Below, one piece after another: positions 27,614-36,428 of a stretch of DNA of 64,000 bases. The DNA is taken from NCBI RefSeq assembly GCF_025336485.1, contig NZ_JAODAB010000003.1, positions 1 to 64,000 on the forward strand. Direction: 5' to 3'. Below the pieces are notes generated by a model, which was not told where the DNA came from, did no database searches, and was given only the letters and a program-made list of their open reading frames with translations. Source of the DNA: Pseudomonas citri. Its GTDB lineage: Bacteria; Pseudomonadota; Gammaproteobacteria; Pseudomonadales; Pseudomonadaceae. The first letter of the stretch is position 1. Each line of letters opens with the position of its first letter. The translations under genes were made by a program, and so were the position numbers.

Positions 27614-28591
27614 ATGTATATCCATACGATAACCAGCCTGGTCGCTACGAATCTCACTCCCCTGCCCGCCCTGGCGGAGAAATATGCCTGGGGTGAGCGC
27701 AACAGCAAGATCTTTGGTCGTTTTCATCGGATGGAGTCGGCCAGCCTGTTTGAGCGCGAGGCATTGCCTGAGCTGATCATGCAATTGCTGCAACGATTCC
27801 GGGCCGAATGTCCCCCCGCACTGTTCGAGCAAATTGGCTATGTGGCCTGGGCGCATTCTCTGAATGGCCCCAGCCCTTTTGACCTGGTCCCCAGCCTGGC
27901 CAGCGACGTGCGTACGTTTCTGGGGTGCCCGCAGATTGAGTTTTTCTCCATCACCCAAGCGTCGTGCGCATCGGCGCTGGTTGGGTTGAAGTTTCTCGGC
28001 GCCAAACTCGCTGCGGCACACGCCCGGCAGGATAACGTTTGTGGGTTATTGATCACGGGGGAGAAGTGTTTCCACGACACGGTGCAGTACGCCAATCAAA
28101 ATGGCTACTTCGGCGAAGCGTTTTGCGCGACCCTGCTCAGCGCGACTCCCTCGCCCGGCGCCTTGCGCCTGAGCGCTGTGCACATCCAGCAACTGGCCGC
28201 CTATGGCACGCGCATGCGGGCGACGGATCGCGAACGTGAAAATGCCTATGATCACGCCTTCATCCCCACCATGCTCGAGACCGTACACACCGCACTGCAG
28301 CACGCAGGGCTGCGTCCTGAAGAGCTGCGTACGCTGATCCCGTACCACATCAGTCCACCGACCTTCGACAGGATTGCCGACGGCGCCGGCTTTGCCCGGG
28401 ACATCATTTTCCGTCGTCATCTCTACCAATTGGGACATTGCTTTTGCAGCGACGCGTTCGTCAATTTGAAAAGTCTCCTGACACACCGCGATGACGCCAT
28501 CGCCGTCGCTCCCATTCTGGCCCTGGCGTCCGGCGTCGCCGGCACTTTTGCAGCCATCGTTCTTGAACTGAATAACGAGGATGAGACATGA
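27614..28591 (+). CDS. KAS-III-like condensing enzyme, Cys-His type (PqsC-like subunit)
   Basis: A 325-residue protein; ATG at 27614 follows the previous stop. The nucleophile is Cys118 in ITQASCASALVG, the general base His245 in IPYHISPP, and the position of the usual Asn of FabH is His275 in YQLGHCFCSD. The Cys-His-without-Asn arrangement is that of PqsC and CerJ-like acyl-transferring KAS-III relatives rather than of housekeeping FabH. With its Cys-less neighbour it probably forms a heterodimer that joins an acyl group to an ACP- or CoA-bound partner. The stop overlaps the ATG of the next ligase gene (ATGA at 28588-28591), indicating coupling. Confidence 0.75.
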   Translation: MYIHTITSLVATNLTPLPALAEKYAWGERNSKIFGRFHRMESASLFEREALPELIMQLLQRFRAECPPALFEQIGYVAWAHSLNGPSPFDLVPSLASDVRTFLGCPQIEFFSITQASCASALVGLKFLGAKLAAAHARQDNVCGLLITGEKCFHDTVQYANQNGYFGEAFCATLLSATPSPGALRLSAVHIQQLAAYGTRMRATDRERENAYDHAFIPTMLETVHTALQHAGLRPEELRTLIPYHISPPTFDRIADGAGFARDIIFRRHLYQLGHCFCSDAFVNLKSLLTHRDDAIAVAPILALASGVAGTFAAIVLELNNEDET

Positions 28592-30198
28592 GCACGAACC
28601 ATTTGACCCAGTGGCTGGCGCTGGCTGCGCACCAGTTTCCTGAAAAAACGGCGCTGATCGAGGGTGAACAGGCGGTGACTTGGGCCGCACTCCACCAACG
28701 CGTGATCAACACCGCTGCCTACTTGCGCCAGCAACAGGTTGAGCGCGGCGACAGGGTATTGGTATGGCTGCCAAACGGGGTGGATTTCGTCGTCTGCTTC
28801 TGGGCAGTGCAATATCTGCAGGCCGTGTTCGTTCCAGTAAATCCGGAGACACCGTTGGCGCGGGTCAGTTGGCTGCTCGACAACGCCGCGTCGCATGTAC
28901 TGATCACCCAAACCAGTCAGGCTGCGGCGTTGGCAGCGGCACCAGGCAACCCCCGCCTGCAGGTGTTGTTCGATAAAGCATCCGATGCGCAAGAGAGCGG
29001 TTCGTCACTCCTCTCTCTGCAACAGATAGCGACACAGGATCTGGCAACGCCGCTGCCTGTGCAAGGCGCGTTGGATATCGACCTGGCGTGCCTGATCTAC
29101 ACCTCGGGCTCCACAGGCGATCCCAAAGGGGTCATGTTGACCCAGCGCAATATGCTCAGCGCGGCGGACTCTGTCGCCACTTACTTGCAATTGGCGCAAA
29201 GCGACCGGATTTTCTGCACGATTCCCATGAGCTTCGACTACGGGCTGTATCAAGCGATCATGACCGCCAAAGTTGGCGCAACGCTGATTATCGAGAAGGA
29301 TTTCAGCCGCCCGCTTTTTGCCCTTAAACAGCTGGTCAAGCACAAAGCCACCGTGCTGCCGATCGTCCCGACACTGCTGACGCTCATTGCACCATTGGCC
29401 AAGCGCTATGACTTCTCCTCCCTGCGCAAAATCACCAACACCGCGGCGGCCCTGCACTCCAGCGACATCGACCTGCTGCTTTCGCTCTTCCCTCAGGCCG
29501 AGATTTTCTCGATGTACGGGCTGACCGAATGCCACCGCTGTACCTGGCTGCCCCCTGCGCTGCTGGCCAAACACAAAGACAGCGTGGGCTACGCCATCCC
29601 GAACACCGAACTCTGGGTCGTGGACGATGACGGCGTGGCACATCGCAGCAACGCCACCGGTGAATTGGTAATCCGCGGCGCTACGGTGATGCGCGGCTAT
29701 TGGCGCAACCCGGAGCAGACCGCGAAAAAGTTGCGGCCGGGCCCACTGCCTGGCGAGTCGGTTCTATACACCGGCGACGTGTGCCGGCTGGATGAGCAGG
29801 GCTTGCTTTATTTCTTGTCGCGCAAGGATGACATGCTCAAGACCCATGGCGAAAAAGTCGCCCCCAGGGAAGTCGAGGGTGTGCTCAAACGAATCCCGGG
29901 CGTGTTGCAGGTCGCTGTCATTGGCGTCCCTCACCCTATTCATGGCGATGAGATCGTGGCCTGCATCGAATGCGTCGAGCCCTTGGACATCGCGCCGCTC
30001 AAAGCCTTTTGCCAGGCCCATCTTGAAGCCTATAAACGGCCACACCGCTACTACTTCAGTGATGCGTTACCCAAAAACAACAATGGGAAAGTTGACCGCG
30101 GCCAATTAGCCATTCTCCTGCCGCGCCAGGATAAAAACCTCAACGTCGGGTGCACACAACACACAGGGAGTCATCATGCATACGTCCACCATCATTGA
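28588..30198 (+). CDS. Acyl-CoA ligase-like ANL enzyme 1
   Basis: A 536-residue AMP-forming enzyme. YTSGSTGDPKGVMLTQRN is the P-loop, MYGLTECHRCTWLPP the A5 motif, YTGDVCRLDEQGLLYFLSRK the A7/A8 hinge and NNNGKVDRGQL carries the catalytic Lys of A10. The YGLTECxR...PP pattern and the KDDMLKTHGEKVAPREVE hinge resemble ligases that occur with a PLP decarboxylase and ACP in exosortase-A-type clusters. It could load an acyl or amino acid unit on carrier protein 1. It overlaps the second carrier protein gene by 23 bp. Enzyme class is secure; substrate unknown. Confidence 0.85.
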   Translation: MSTNHLTQWLALAAHQFPEKTALIEGEQAVTWAALHQRVINTAAYLRQQQVERGDRVLVWLPNGVDFVVCFWAVQYLQAVFVPVNPETPLARVSWLLDNAASHVLITQTSQAAALAAAPGNPRLQVLFDKASDAQESGSSLLSLQQIATQDLATPLPVQGALDIDLACLIYTSGSTGDPKGVMLTQRNMLSAADSVATYLQLAQSDRIFCTIPMSFDYGLYQAIMTAKVGATLIIEKDFSRPLFALKQLVKHKATVLPIVPTLLTLIAPLAKRYDFSSLRKITNTAAALHSSDIDLLLSLFPQAEIFSMYGLTECHRCTWLPPALLAKHKDSVGYAIPNTELWVVDDDGVAHRSNATGELVIRGATVMRGYWRNPEQTAKKLRPGPLPGESVLYTGDVCRLDEQGLLYFLSRKDDMLKTHGEKVAPREVEGVLKRIPGVLQVAVIGVPHPIHGDEIVACIECVEPLDIAPLKAFCQAHLEAYKRPHRYYFSDALPKNNNGKVDRGQLAILLPRQDKNLNVGCTQHTGSHHAYVHHH

Positions 30199-30430
30199 AG
30201 CCATTGGACTGGTTCTGGAGACGTCGAATCTCTCGGAACTGAACGCCCGAACCCATCTTGAGCGTGACCTGGGATTTGAAAGCGGCCTGTATATCGAACT
30301 GATCATGTACCTTGAGGAGCGCATCGAGGACCTGGTACTCGACCCTGCCACGCTGGAGTTCCAGCACTTCGAAACCGTGGGCAGTTTGTCGAACTTCATT
30401 GAGCTGCAGCTCGCCAACCGGGCGGCGTGA
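30176..30430 (+). CDS. Carrier protein 2
   Basis: An 84-residue carrier protein. The attachment site is Ser36 in LGFESGLYIELIM, with ESG instead of the usual DSL, preceded by HLERDLGF as in stand-alone peptidyl carrier proteins of the PltL type. It overlaps the upstream ligase and abuts the DltA-like adenylation gene (stop 30430, next ATG 30431), so that enzyme is its most likely loader. No membrane or signal segment. Confidence 0.8.
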   Translation: MHTSTIIEAIGLVLETSNLSELNARTHLERDLGFESGLYIELIMYLEERIEDLVLDPATLEFQHFETVGSLSNFIELQLANRAA

Positions 30431-31984
30431 ATGGACGCCTGGTCTGAGCTCATCACCGTGTTCATGCGCTTTGAGGATCAGGCGCAGACCGCCTGGTGCC
30501 ACCACTCACGGACGTACAGCTATGGCGCGCTCAGCCAGCGTGCGCAGGCGATCGCCGTCGAGATAGTCCGTCAGCAGTCTGTCAGCGAAGGTCCCCTGGC
30601 GCCGGTGCTGGTTTATGGCCACAAGTCCTTCGACTTCCTGGCGGCCTGGTGGGCCTGCATTCTGTGTGGTTGTCCGATTGTGCCGGTTGAATCCGATAAC
30701 GCTCCCGAGCGTCTGGAGCGTATTGTCCAGACGGTCGGTGCACGCTTGATCCTGAACACCGACGTGCTCCCCCTGTTCGTCGCGAATGCCAAGACCATTG
30801 CCCTCGCCGCCCTACCCTGGCAGCGCCATGAAGACGGCGCACTGCAAACTTTACTGGAGGCAACCCGGAGGCGGTTCGACAACGCGAGCGCAATCCCGTT
30901 GGCGTACATCATGTTTTCCTCGGGCACCACCGGAGAGCCCAAGGGCATTCAAATCAGCCTGTCCAATCTGGTCGATTTCCTGGCCTGGATACGCCGCGAC
31001 TTTGCGCTGGACGGGGCTATCACCGGAAATGTGCGGTACTGCTTCGATGTTTCGCTGTTTGAAATCTGGCTCGCCTGGCAGTTTCTGCAACCCCTGTCGG
31101 TGCTCGATCATCGCGATTTGATCAACACCCGCAAGGTGATCGCCCAACACGCGCAAATGGCACTGACCTGCTGGGTCTCCACACCGTCGATGGTCCGTCT
31201 CTACCTGCTGGACCCGACCTTCAATGCCCAGGCACTGACGCACTTGCAGCGCTTCATCTTTTGCGGTGAAACGCTGCCCAAAGCGATCGTTACCCAGTTA
31301 TGGGCGCGTTTTCCAGGCTGCCAAGTAATCAATACATACGGCCCTACCGAATGTACCGTGGCGGTTTCACAGGTGGTGATCACCCCGGACATGCTGGCTT
31401 CGCCCCTGCCCTTGCCGATAGGCAACGCCAGGCCGGGAGCGGCGCTGCGCCTGGCCGACCCCGTGGACGCCTCCGGCCGGGGGCAACTGCTGATCAGTGG
31501 TGAGTGCGTCGGCCCGGGCTATCTCAATGCGGCGCCTGCGCGTCAGGCCAGTTTCAGCCGGCAGGATGGACAAGCCACCTACGCCACGGGTGATATCGGT
31601 CTGTTCGACGGCACCTGGTACTACTTCCTGGGGCGCGAAGATGGCGAGGTCAAAATCCAGGGACACCGCATTGACCTGCATGAAATCGAACACTTCCTGC
31701 GCGACCGTAACCTGGTCGTTGACGTGGTGGTCGAACCCTATTGGCGCAAGGGCAATGCCGAGGCGATCCAGGCCTGCGTGATCCTCAATGCAGGTTGCGA
31801 GTTGTCGCAGCTTGGCAACGCCATGCAGGCCCACTTCCCCCCGTGGGCTATCCCGCGTTATTGGTACAGCACCCCCCGCACCGTACTGAATCATAACGGC
31901 AAACTGGATCGTTCAGTCGCCCGGCAACTGGCTATGGATAAAGGAGAGAAGTATGTTTTCATCGCAAATCAAACCACTGTTTGA
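30431..31984 (+). CDS. Stand-alone amino acid adenylation enzyme 1 (DltA/PltF-like)
   Basis: A 517-residue adenylation enzyme. FSSGTTGEPKGIQISLSNL is the A3 loop. CFDVSLFEIWLA contains the Asp of the FDxS motif that binds an alpha-amino group, so an amino acid substrate is likely. NTYGPTECTVA is A5, YATGDIGLF is A7, FLGREDGEVKIQGHRIDLHE is A8 and LNHNGKLDR holds the A10 Lys. The protein is the size of DltA and PltF, which load carrier proteins in trans. Adjacency to carrier protein 2 indicates its partner. The 3' end overlaps the next adenylation gene by 32 bp. The amino acid cannot be read reliably by eye. Confidence 0.85.
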   Translation: MDAWSELITVFMRFEDQAQTAWCHHSRTYSYGALSQRAQAIAVEIVRQQSVSEGPLAPVLVYGHKSFDFLAAWWACILCGCPIVPVESDNAPERLERIVQTVGARLILNTDVLPLFVANAKTIALAALPWQRHEDGALQTLLEATRRRFDNASAIPLAYIMFSSGTTGEPKGIQISLSNLVDFLAWIRRDFALDGAITGNVRYCFDVSLFEIWLAWQFLQPLSVLDHRDLINTRKVIAQHAQMALTCWVSTPSMVRLYLLDPTFNAQALTHLQRFIFCGETLPKAIVTQLWARFPGCQVINTYGPTECTVAVSQVVITPDMLASPLPLPIGNARPGAALRLADPVDASGRGQLLISGECVGPGYLNAAPARQASFSRQDGQATYATGDIGLFDGTWYYFLGREDGEVKIQGHRIDLHEIEHFLRDRNLVVDVVVEPYWRKGNAEAIQACVILNAGCELSQLGNAMQAHFPPWAIPRYWYSTPRTVLNHNGKLDRSVARQLAMDKGEKYVFIANQTTV

Positions 31985-33470
31985 GCGGTTGAAATATCAG
32001 GACAGCGCGATCGCGTTGATCAACCAGGAAGGTATCTACAGCTTTGCCGAACTGGGCCTGCGCACCGCTGCGATTACCCGATTGCTAGCGCCATGGGCGG
32101 GCCGTAACGTACTGGTTCACGGCCATAAGCAACTGGATGCCGTGGCCGCGATGCTTGCCTGCATCAGCCAGGGATGCTGCTTTACTTTTGTCGATCAATC
32201 CAACCCTGTTGCGCGGGTTGAAAAGATTGCCAGCCTGATCCGCGCCGAACTGATCCTCACGGCCACGACACACCCGCTGGAGGGGCTGGACCGCTGGCCG
32301 CAACGGGTCCTGCCGACCCTGGAAAATGGCGACCCGGCCTCGTTGCCACTCGAACCGCAATTGACTCAGCCAGCGTTCTATATCCTCCCGACGTCGGGCA
32401 GTACCGGTGAGCCAAAGGGCGTTATCGTCAGCTATGAGAACTTCGCCGCTTTCTCGAGCTGGTACAGCCCGCTGATTGCTGACGGCATCTCTCACGGATG
32501 CCATGTGAGCCATGCCTGCTTCTCTTTCGACATGGGCCTGCTGGATCTCTTCCCGGTGCTCAGCCAAGGTCGAGCCTTACTGATGCTGGACCATCGGCAT
32601 AACATGCTGCCCCGACAAAATATCCGCCTGATGTCGCGTCACTCGCAGTGCCCGGTCACCAGTTGGTTCTCCACACCGAGCTTTATCGATTTGATGCTGA
32701 AGGATCCGTTGTTCAGTCGAGAGCAGTTTCCAGATCTGAAGCGATTCTTCATGGCTGGCGAGCGCGCCGCGCTGGGCTTGGTGCACCAGTTGCAGGCGCG
32801 CTTTCCGGGCCTGGAGGTGATGCATGGTTATGGCCCGACCGAAACCACCGGCATGACCCATACCTTCGAGCTCGGCCAGCCGCCCGAACACAGCGCGGGC
32901 CTGCTGTCCCTTGGTCCGGTTTGCGGGTTGACCCGGATCAGGATTGTCGATGCCGATGGCGACAGCGTGCCACCTGGCGAAATGGGCGAGGTGCGCTTGT
33001 ACGGCCCACAAGTCGCATTGGGTTATCAGCCTGAAGACGACCCGCGTAACGACGCCTTCGGTCAAGACGAGTTCGGACGTTACTACGCCACTGGCGACCG
33101 TGGGTTCATGGACGAAAATCAATCTCTGTTCATCCACGGTCGGGATGACAACCAACTGAAGTTGCACGGTAATCGGGTCGAACTGGCTGAAATTGAAAGC
33201 AGCGTGTGTCGCTATGTGGAGGTCATCCAGTGTTGCGCGGTGCCGATAAAGGACGACGGCAAGGTCATCGACCTGCAACTTTTCGTTCAATTGCGCGAGG
33301 ACAATGCGACCCACCGCGAAGCGCTGCGCCGCTTCCTGGCAGAACAGTTACCCGCCTACATGATCCCGAAATCCATGTACTTCTGTCAGACCTTCCCCGT
33401 GACGCTGCATGGAAAGATCGACCGCCAGCAACTGGTGCAACAACACAAAGCGCTGTCAGCCGCGACTTGA
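31953..33470 (+). CDS. Stand-alone amino acid adenylation enzyme 2 (DltA-like)
   Basis: A 505-residue relative of its upstream neighbour, start preceded by AAAGGAGAGAAGT. Motifs: LPTSGSTGEPKGVIVSYEN (A3), FSFDMGLLDLFPVL (the DltA-type FDxS region with the amino-group Asp), MHGYGPTETTGMTHTF (A5), YATGDRGFM (A7), HGRDDNQLKLHGNRVELAEI (A8) and VTLHGKIDRQQL (A10 Lys). The short form without condensation or carrier domains means it must charge one of the free carrier proteins. Tandem but diverged adenylation genes suggest two different amino acids or two different carriers. Confidence 0.85.
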   Translation: MFSSQIKPLFERLKYQDSAIALINQEGIYSFAELGLRTAAITRLLAPWAGRNVLVHGHKQLDAVAAMLACISQGCCFTFVDQSNPVARVEKIASLIRAELILTATTHPLEGLDRWPQRVLPTLENGDPASLPLEPQLTQPAFYILPTSGSTGEPKGVIVSYENFAAFSSWYSPLIADGISHGCHVSHACFSFDMGLLDLFPVLSQGRALLMLDHRHNMLPRQNIRLMSRHSQCPVTSWFSTPSFIDLMLKDPLFSREQFPDLKRFFMAGERAALGLVHQLQARFPGLEVMHGYGPTETTGMTHTFELGQPPEHSAGLLSLGPVCGLTRIRIVDADGDSVPPGEMGEVRLYGPQVALGYQPEDDPRNDAFGQDEFGRYYATGDRGFMDENQSLFIHGRDDNQLKLHGNRVELAEIESSVCRYVEVIQCCAVPIKDDGKVIDLQLFVQLREDNATHREALRRFLAEQLPAYMIPKSMYFCQTFPVTLHGKIDRQQLVQQHKALSAAT

Positions 33471-33592
33471 TGGCTATCTGCAAGCACATATAAAAAACGG
33501 TTCGTCATGACAGTGACAATGCCCGTTACTTTGTGCACCGGCGCCAGACGGGTGCCAGCGTAAAACGTGTTCCTCGAGAAAAAGGCGGCGCG

Positions 33593-33997
33593 ATGCGTTT
33601 CAGTCATGTTGGTTATGTGGTTTGCGACAGCGATGCAACCGCTGTCGCAGTTAAACCGTTTTTCCCCGTTATCGTCCGATACAAAGAATATGTGGCCGCA
33701 CAAAAAGTGTTCATCACGCTGCTGGCGACGGCTGAAGGGAACAGCCAGATAGAGTTGGTAGAACCGCTGGAAAACAATCTCCCCTTGCGCGAGTTGTTGG
33801 CTAAATCCGGCAAGTCGTCGCTGCCCTACCATATCTGCTTCGAAGTCGGTGACTTTGACGAGCAACTCAAGACGATGAAGGCCACGGGTTGGATCGTATT
33901 GACCCGGCCTTTCAATGCTTTCGATGTCAATCACCGTTCCAGCCACCTCTATCACCCTGACGCCGGGGTTATCGAAATCATGTCAGGCCCGCTATGA
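33593..33997 (+). CDS. VOC superfamily protein (glyoxalase/epimerase-like)
   Basis: A 134-residue protein with start at MRFSHVGYVV. The two-module VOC fold is recognisable: MRFSHVGYVVCD with a first metal-ligand His, QIELVEPLENN ending module one with a Glu, LPYHICFEVGDFDE with a second His, and GVIEIMSGPL with the last Glu. The pattern (His, Glu, His, Glu) is that of methylmalonyl-CoA epimerase and glyoxalase I relatives, so metal-assisted proton abstraction from a carrier-bound or CoA-bound acyl group is plausible. A non-coding gap of 122 bp precedes it. The stop overlaps the next gene (ATGA). Confidence 0.7.
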   Translation: MRFSHVGYVVCDSDATAVAVKPFFPVIVRYKEYVAAQKVFITLLATAEGNSQIELVEPLENNLPLRELLAKSGKSSLPYHICFEVGDFDEQLKTMKATGWIVLTRPFNAFDVNHRSSHLYHPDAGVIEIMSGPL

Positions 33998-35121
33998 GTC
34001 AACTCTACGATGATGCTTTCGCCGGACGATCTTGCCCGCTGGGCTCCGACGCCCAGCAGATTGCCGACCAACTGCGCAACTTCGGCGATACACGACAGGT
34101 CTTGGGCCAGTGGTCGTTCGCCCCGGCCATGAATCATCTTGGCGTGCCACCGCGGTACCTGGACACAGCCAGTCACCAGGTGACCAGCCTGGCCGCGCGC
34201 TATGAGCTTTATGAACAGGTGGGTTTCGTTTCCCCGGCGCTGATGTTCAGTGCGCCGGGCCCGAGCATGTCGGCCTATGTCGTCGCCGGGCTGGGTAACG
34301 AACAGCAGCAGGATGCCTTCTTCGGCCAGTTTCTAGAGACATTGCGCTGGTCGTGCTTCGCAATGACTGAACCGGCGCGGGGAAGCGATGCCGGTGCCAT
34401 GCAAACCACAGCGACGCGGGTTGACGGTGGGTACCTCATTTCTGGGCAAAAGATGTTTATCGGAAACGGAGTGGTCGCCGAAACCGGTGTGCTGTTTGCG
34501 CGTACCGCACCGGGTCAATTGGGTATCAACGCTTTTCTATTTTCGCCGCAAAACCCGGCCATCACCCGTCAACGCCTGGCATTGACCGGGCTTGAAGGCA
34601 CAAACCTGGCGCATATGCAGTTCAACGACATGTTTATCCCAACCGCGGATGTACTCGGACTGCATTTAAAACCGACCCAGCGTTTTGCGCGGTCGGCGAT
34701 GGCCACATTCGATGCGCTGCGCCCCTGCGTGGGCGCCCTGGCACTGGGCGTGGCGCGACGCGCATTGCACGAGTGGCAAGCTTGCGTCACGCCTGACCCG
34801 GCGCAACGGCAACAATTGTCGCGACTGAAGCGGCGCTGGCAGACCGCTTACCACGAGGCGTTGACGCTCTGTCAGCAGGCGGATAAGCAGCAGACCCCGG
34901 CCAAAAGCCCCGGCATGGTGAAGACCACCAGCGTGATGATTGCCGAGGAGATTGTCAGTCAACTGATCCATGCCTTCCCTGCAGACCAAGGGCCTTTACC
35001 GACCGGCCTATGGCAGGCGTTTCGTGATGTAAAGGCCTTTGAATACACCGAGGGAACGCGACAGATCCATCGATTGGGCCAGAGTTTTTCACCCCGACCA
35101 GCCAGCCAGGAGTGCCGATGA
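33994..35121 (+). CDS. Acyl-CoA dehydrogenase family flavoprotein 1
   Basis: A 375-residue acyl-CoA dehydrogenase-fold protein. CFAMTEPARGSDAGAMQT is the FAD/substrate motif of the middle domain, GYLISGQKMFIGNG the following strand pair, and AFEYTEGTRQIHRLGQS near residue 360 carries the catalytic Glu. In carrier-protein pathways such enzymes oxidise aminoacyl-S-PCP (for example PltE/RedW on prolyl-PCP) or hydroxymalonyl-ACP (FkbI). The neighbourhood of adenylation enzymes and carrier proteins favours a carrier-bound substrate. Translationally coupled on both sides. Confidence 0.8.
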   Translation: MSQLYDDAFAGRSCPLGSDAQQIADQLRNFGDTRQVLGQWSFAPAMNHLGVPPRYLDTASHQVTSLAARYELYEQVGFVSPALMFSAPGPSMSAYVVAGLGNEQQQDAFFGQFLETLRWSCFAMTEPARGSDAGAMQTTATRVDGGYLISGQKMFIGNGVVAETGVLFARTAPGQLGINAFLFSPQNPAITRQRLALTGLEGTNLAHMQFNDMFIPTADVLGLHLKPTQRFARSAMATFDALRPCVGALALGVARRALHEWQACVTPDPAQRQQLSRLKRRWQTAYHEALTLCQQADKQQTPAKSPGMVKTTSVMIAEEIVSQLIHAFPADQGPLPTGLWQAFRDVKAFEYTEGTRQIHRLGQSFSPRPASQECR

Positions 35122-35606
35122 CCATTGCCCTTCTGACACAGGGTCAACTGAGTATCGTCAGTACCTGTGAAGCCATTGTTCCTGACAGCCGACATTTTAT
35201 TACCACGCAGCCACCGCTGACCCAAACCCACTGGTATCAGCACTGGCCACAAGACGATTGCGGCGAGCGCCTGCACGCCAGGGCCGCTGTGGAACTGTGT
35301 CGCAGCGTCGGCAGCGAGCCTCATCCCACACAGCTGGTCTACGACAGTCTTTACCCCCCGGCACGCGGCGCCACTCCCCTGCTGCAAAGCCTGTTATCGC
35401 AATGCCCGGCGTTCATCGAGACCTGGGGCATCTGCAGTGGGCAATTCGATCCGGGGTACGCAGGTTCGCTGGCAAACCAGCTGCTGCAACCCGGGCAACG
35501 TCTGCTTTACCTATATGACCCACTGCAGCGCCTCAATGGTGATCCCGCGCCCCAACAGCTGACGCTGCACTACCTGATTTTTTCCGCACAACCCTTGGGG
35601 GTGTGA
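35118..35606 (+). CDS. Small protein, possible half-length thiolase-fold (KAS-III-like) remnant
   Basis: A 162-residue protein, start ATG at 35118 overlapping the upstream TGA and preceded by AGGAG. I do not recognise a family with certainty. The segment from residue ~75 (QLVYDSLYPPARGATPLLQS, then WGICSGQFDPGYAGSLANQL and LYLYDPLQRL) runs parallel to the central part of the KAS-III-like proteins of this cluster, with a Cys in GICSGQF where they have GHCATS. If so it would be only the N-terminal half of the fold, without the His-containing second half. It could be a structural subunit or a decaying gene, but coupling on both sides suggests it is expressed. Confidence 0.5.
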   Translation: MTIALLTQGQLSIVSTCEAIVPDSRHFITTQPPLTQTHWYQHWPQDDCGERLHARAAVELCRSVGSEPHPTQLVYDSLYPPARGATPLLQSLLSQCPAFIETWGICSGQFDPGYAGSLANQLLQPGQRLLYLYDPLQRLNGDPAPQQLTLHYLIFSAQPLGV

Positions 35607-36428
35607 ATGGATACCCAGCTTGCGTCCCTGATCGAGCGCCTGGCACAGCCTTGCGTGATGCCGATGCGTACGGCCGAGTCGCACCAACTGGCAACCCTGA
35701 AAACCGAGGTGATAACCTGCGGCCCCTATCGCAGCCGAGTGCTGATCAAGGAGCAGCAGGATCCACACGCCAAAAGCGCGCTGTTGCTGCACGGCTGGGG
35801 TGGTCATCCCATGATGCTGTACGAGGCGCAAACGTTATTGCACGCCCGCGGATACAGGGTCTACACGCCCTTCCTGCTGGGCCATGATCCTCACTTCCCT
35901 GCCGGATGCGATTTGCCCGGGCAAAGCCCGTTATTGTTGGCGATGCAGGCCACCTACGGCCCGTTCGATAGCGTGGTGGCCCATTCGGCCGGCGGGATTA
36001 TCACGGCGATGGCCCACTGGTTGGGTTTCACCCTGGACCGGGTTGCATTGCTTTGCGCCCCGGCCTCACTGTCCAGCCTGTTGCAGCACTCCCTCGCGCA
36101 GCTGCGGGTACCGGCACAGTACTTGCCGCAGCTCAGGGCCTATTACCAAAGCCGCTACCCCCTGCCGGCCGCCTTGCAAACCGCGCAGCCCTACGCGTTA
36201 CGCGGGGCGCGTGCGCTCATTCTGCATGGTACACAGGACCAGCGAGTCGACCCTACCGACGCCAGGCAAATCCAGGCGCAATGGCCGGACAGCCAGTTGC
36301 ATATGATCGAAGGCACAGGTCACCTGGGCATTCTTTCGCATCCCCATACCCAACAGGCGCTGGCCAGGTTTCTCTGTGCTCAAAACGCCGACCATGCAAA
36401 AAGGAATCATCATGTTGGGGCATATTGA
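35607..36428 (+). CDS. Alpha/beta hydrolase 1
   Basis: A 273-residue hydrolase. LLLHGWGGHPMMLYEAQTL is the oxyanion-hole strand region, VVAHSAGGIITAM carries the nucleophile Ser of the GxSxG-like elbow (here AHSAG), LHGTQDQRVDPTDA the acid Asp and IEGTGHLGILSH the catalytic His. Related in sequence to the hydrolase at 52548-53603 (HGW-G-MLYEA and GYxVxxP motifs shared), so the cluster has two paralogues. Release of a thioester-bound product or editing of carrier proteins is a plausible role. Confidence 0.8.
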   Translation: MDTQLASLIERLAQPCVMPMRTAESHQLATLKTEVITCGPYRSRVLIKEQQDPHAKSALLLHGWGGHPMMLYEAQTLLHARGYRVYTPFLLGHDPHFPAGCDLPGQSPLLLAMQATYGPFDSVVAHSAGGIITAMAHWLGFTLDRVALLCAPASLSSLLQHSLAQLRVPAQYLPQLRAYYQSRYPLPAALQTAQPYALRGARALILHGTQDQRVDPTDARQIQAQWPDSQLHMIEGTGHLGILSHPHTQQALARFLCAQNADHAKRNHHVGAY

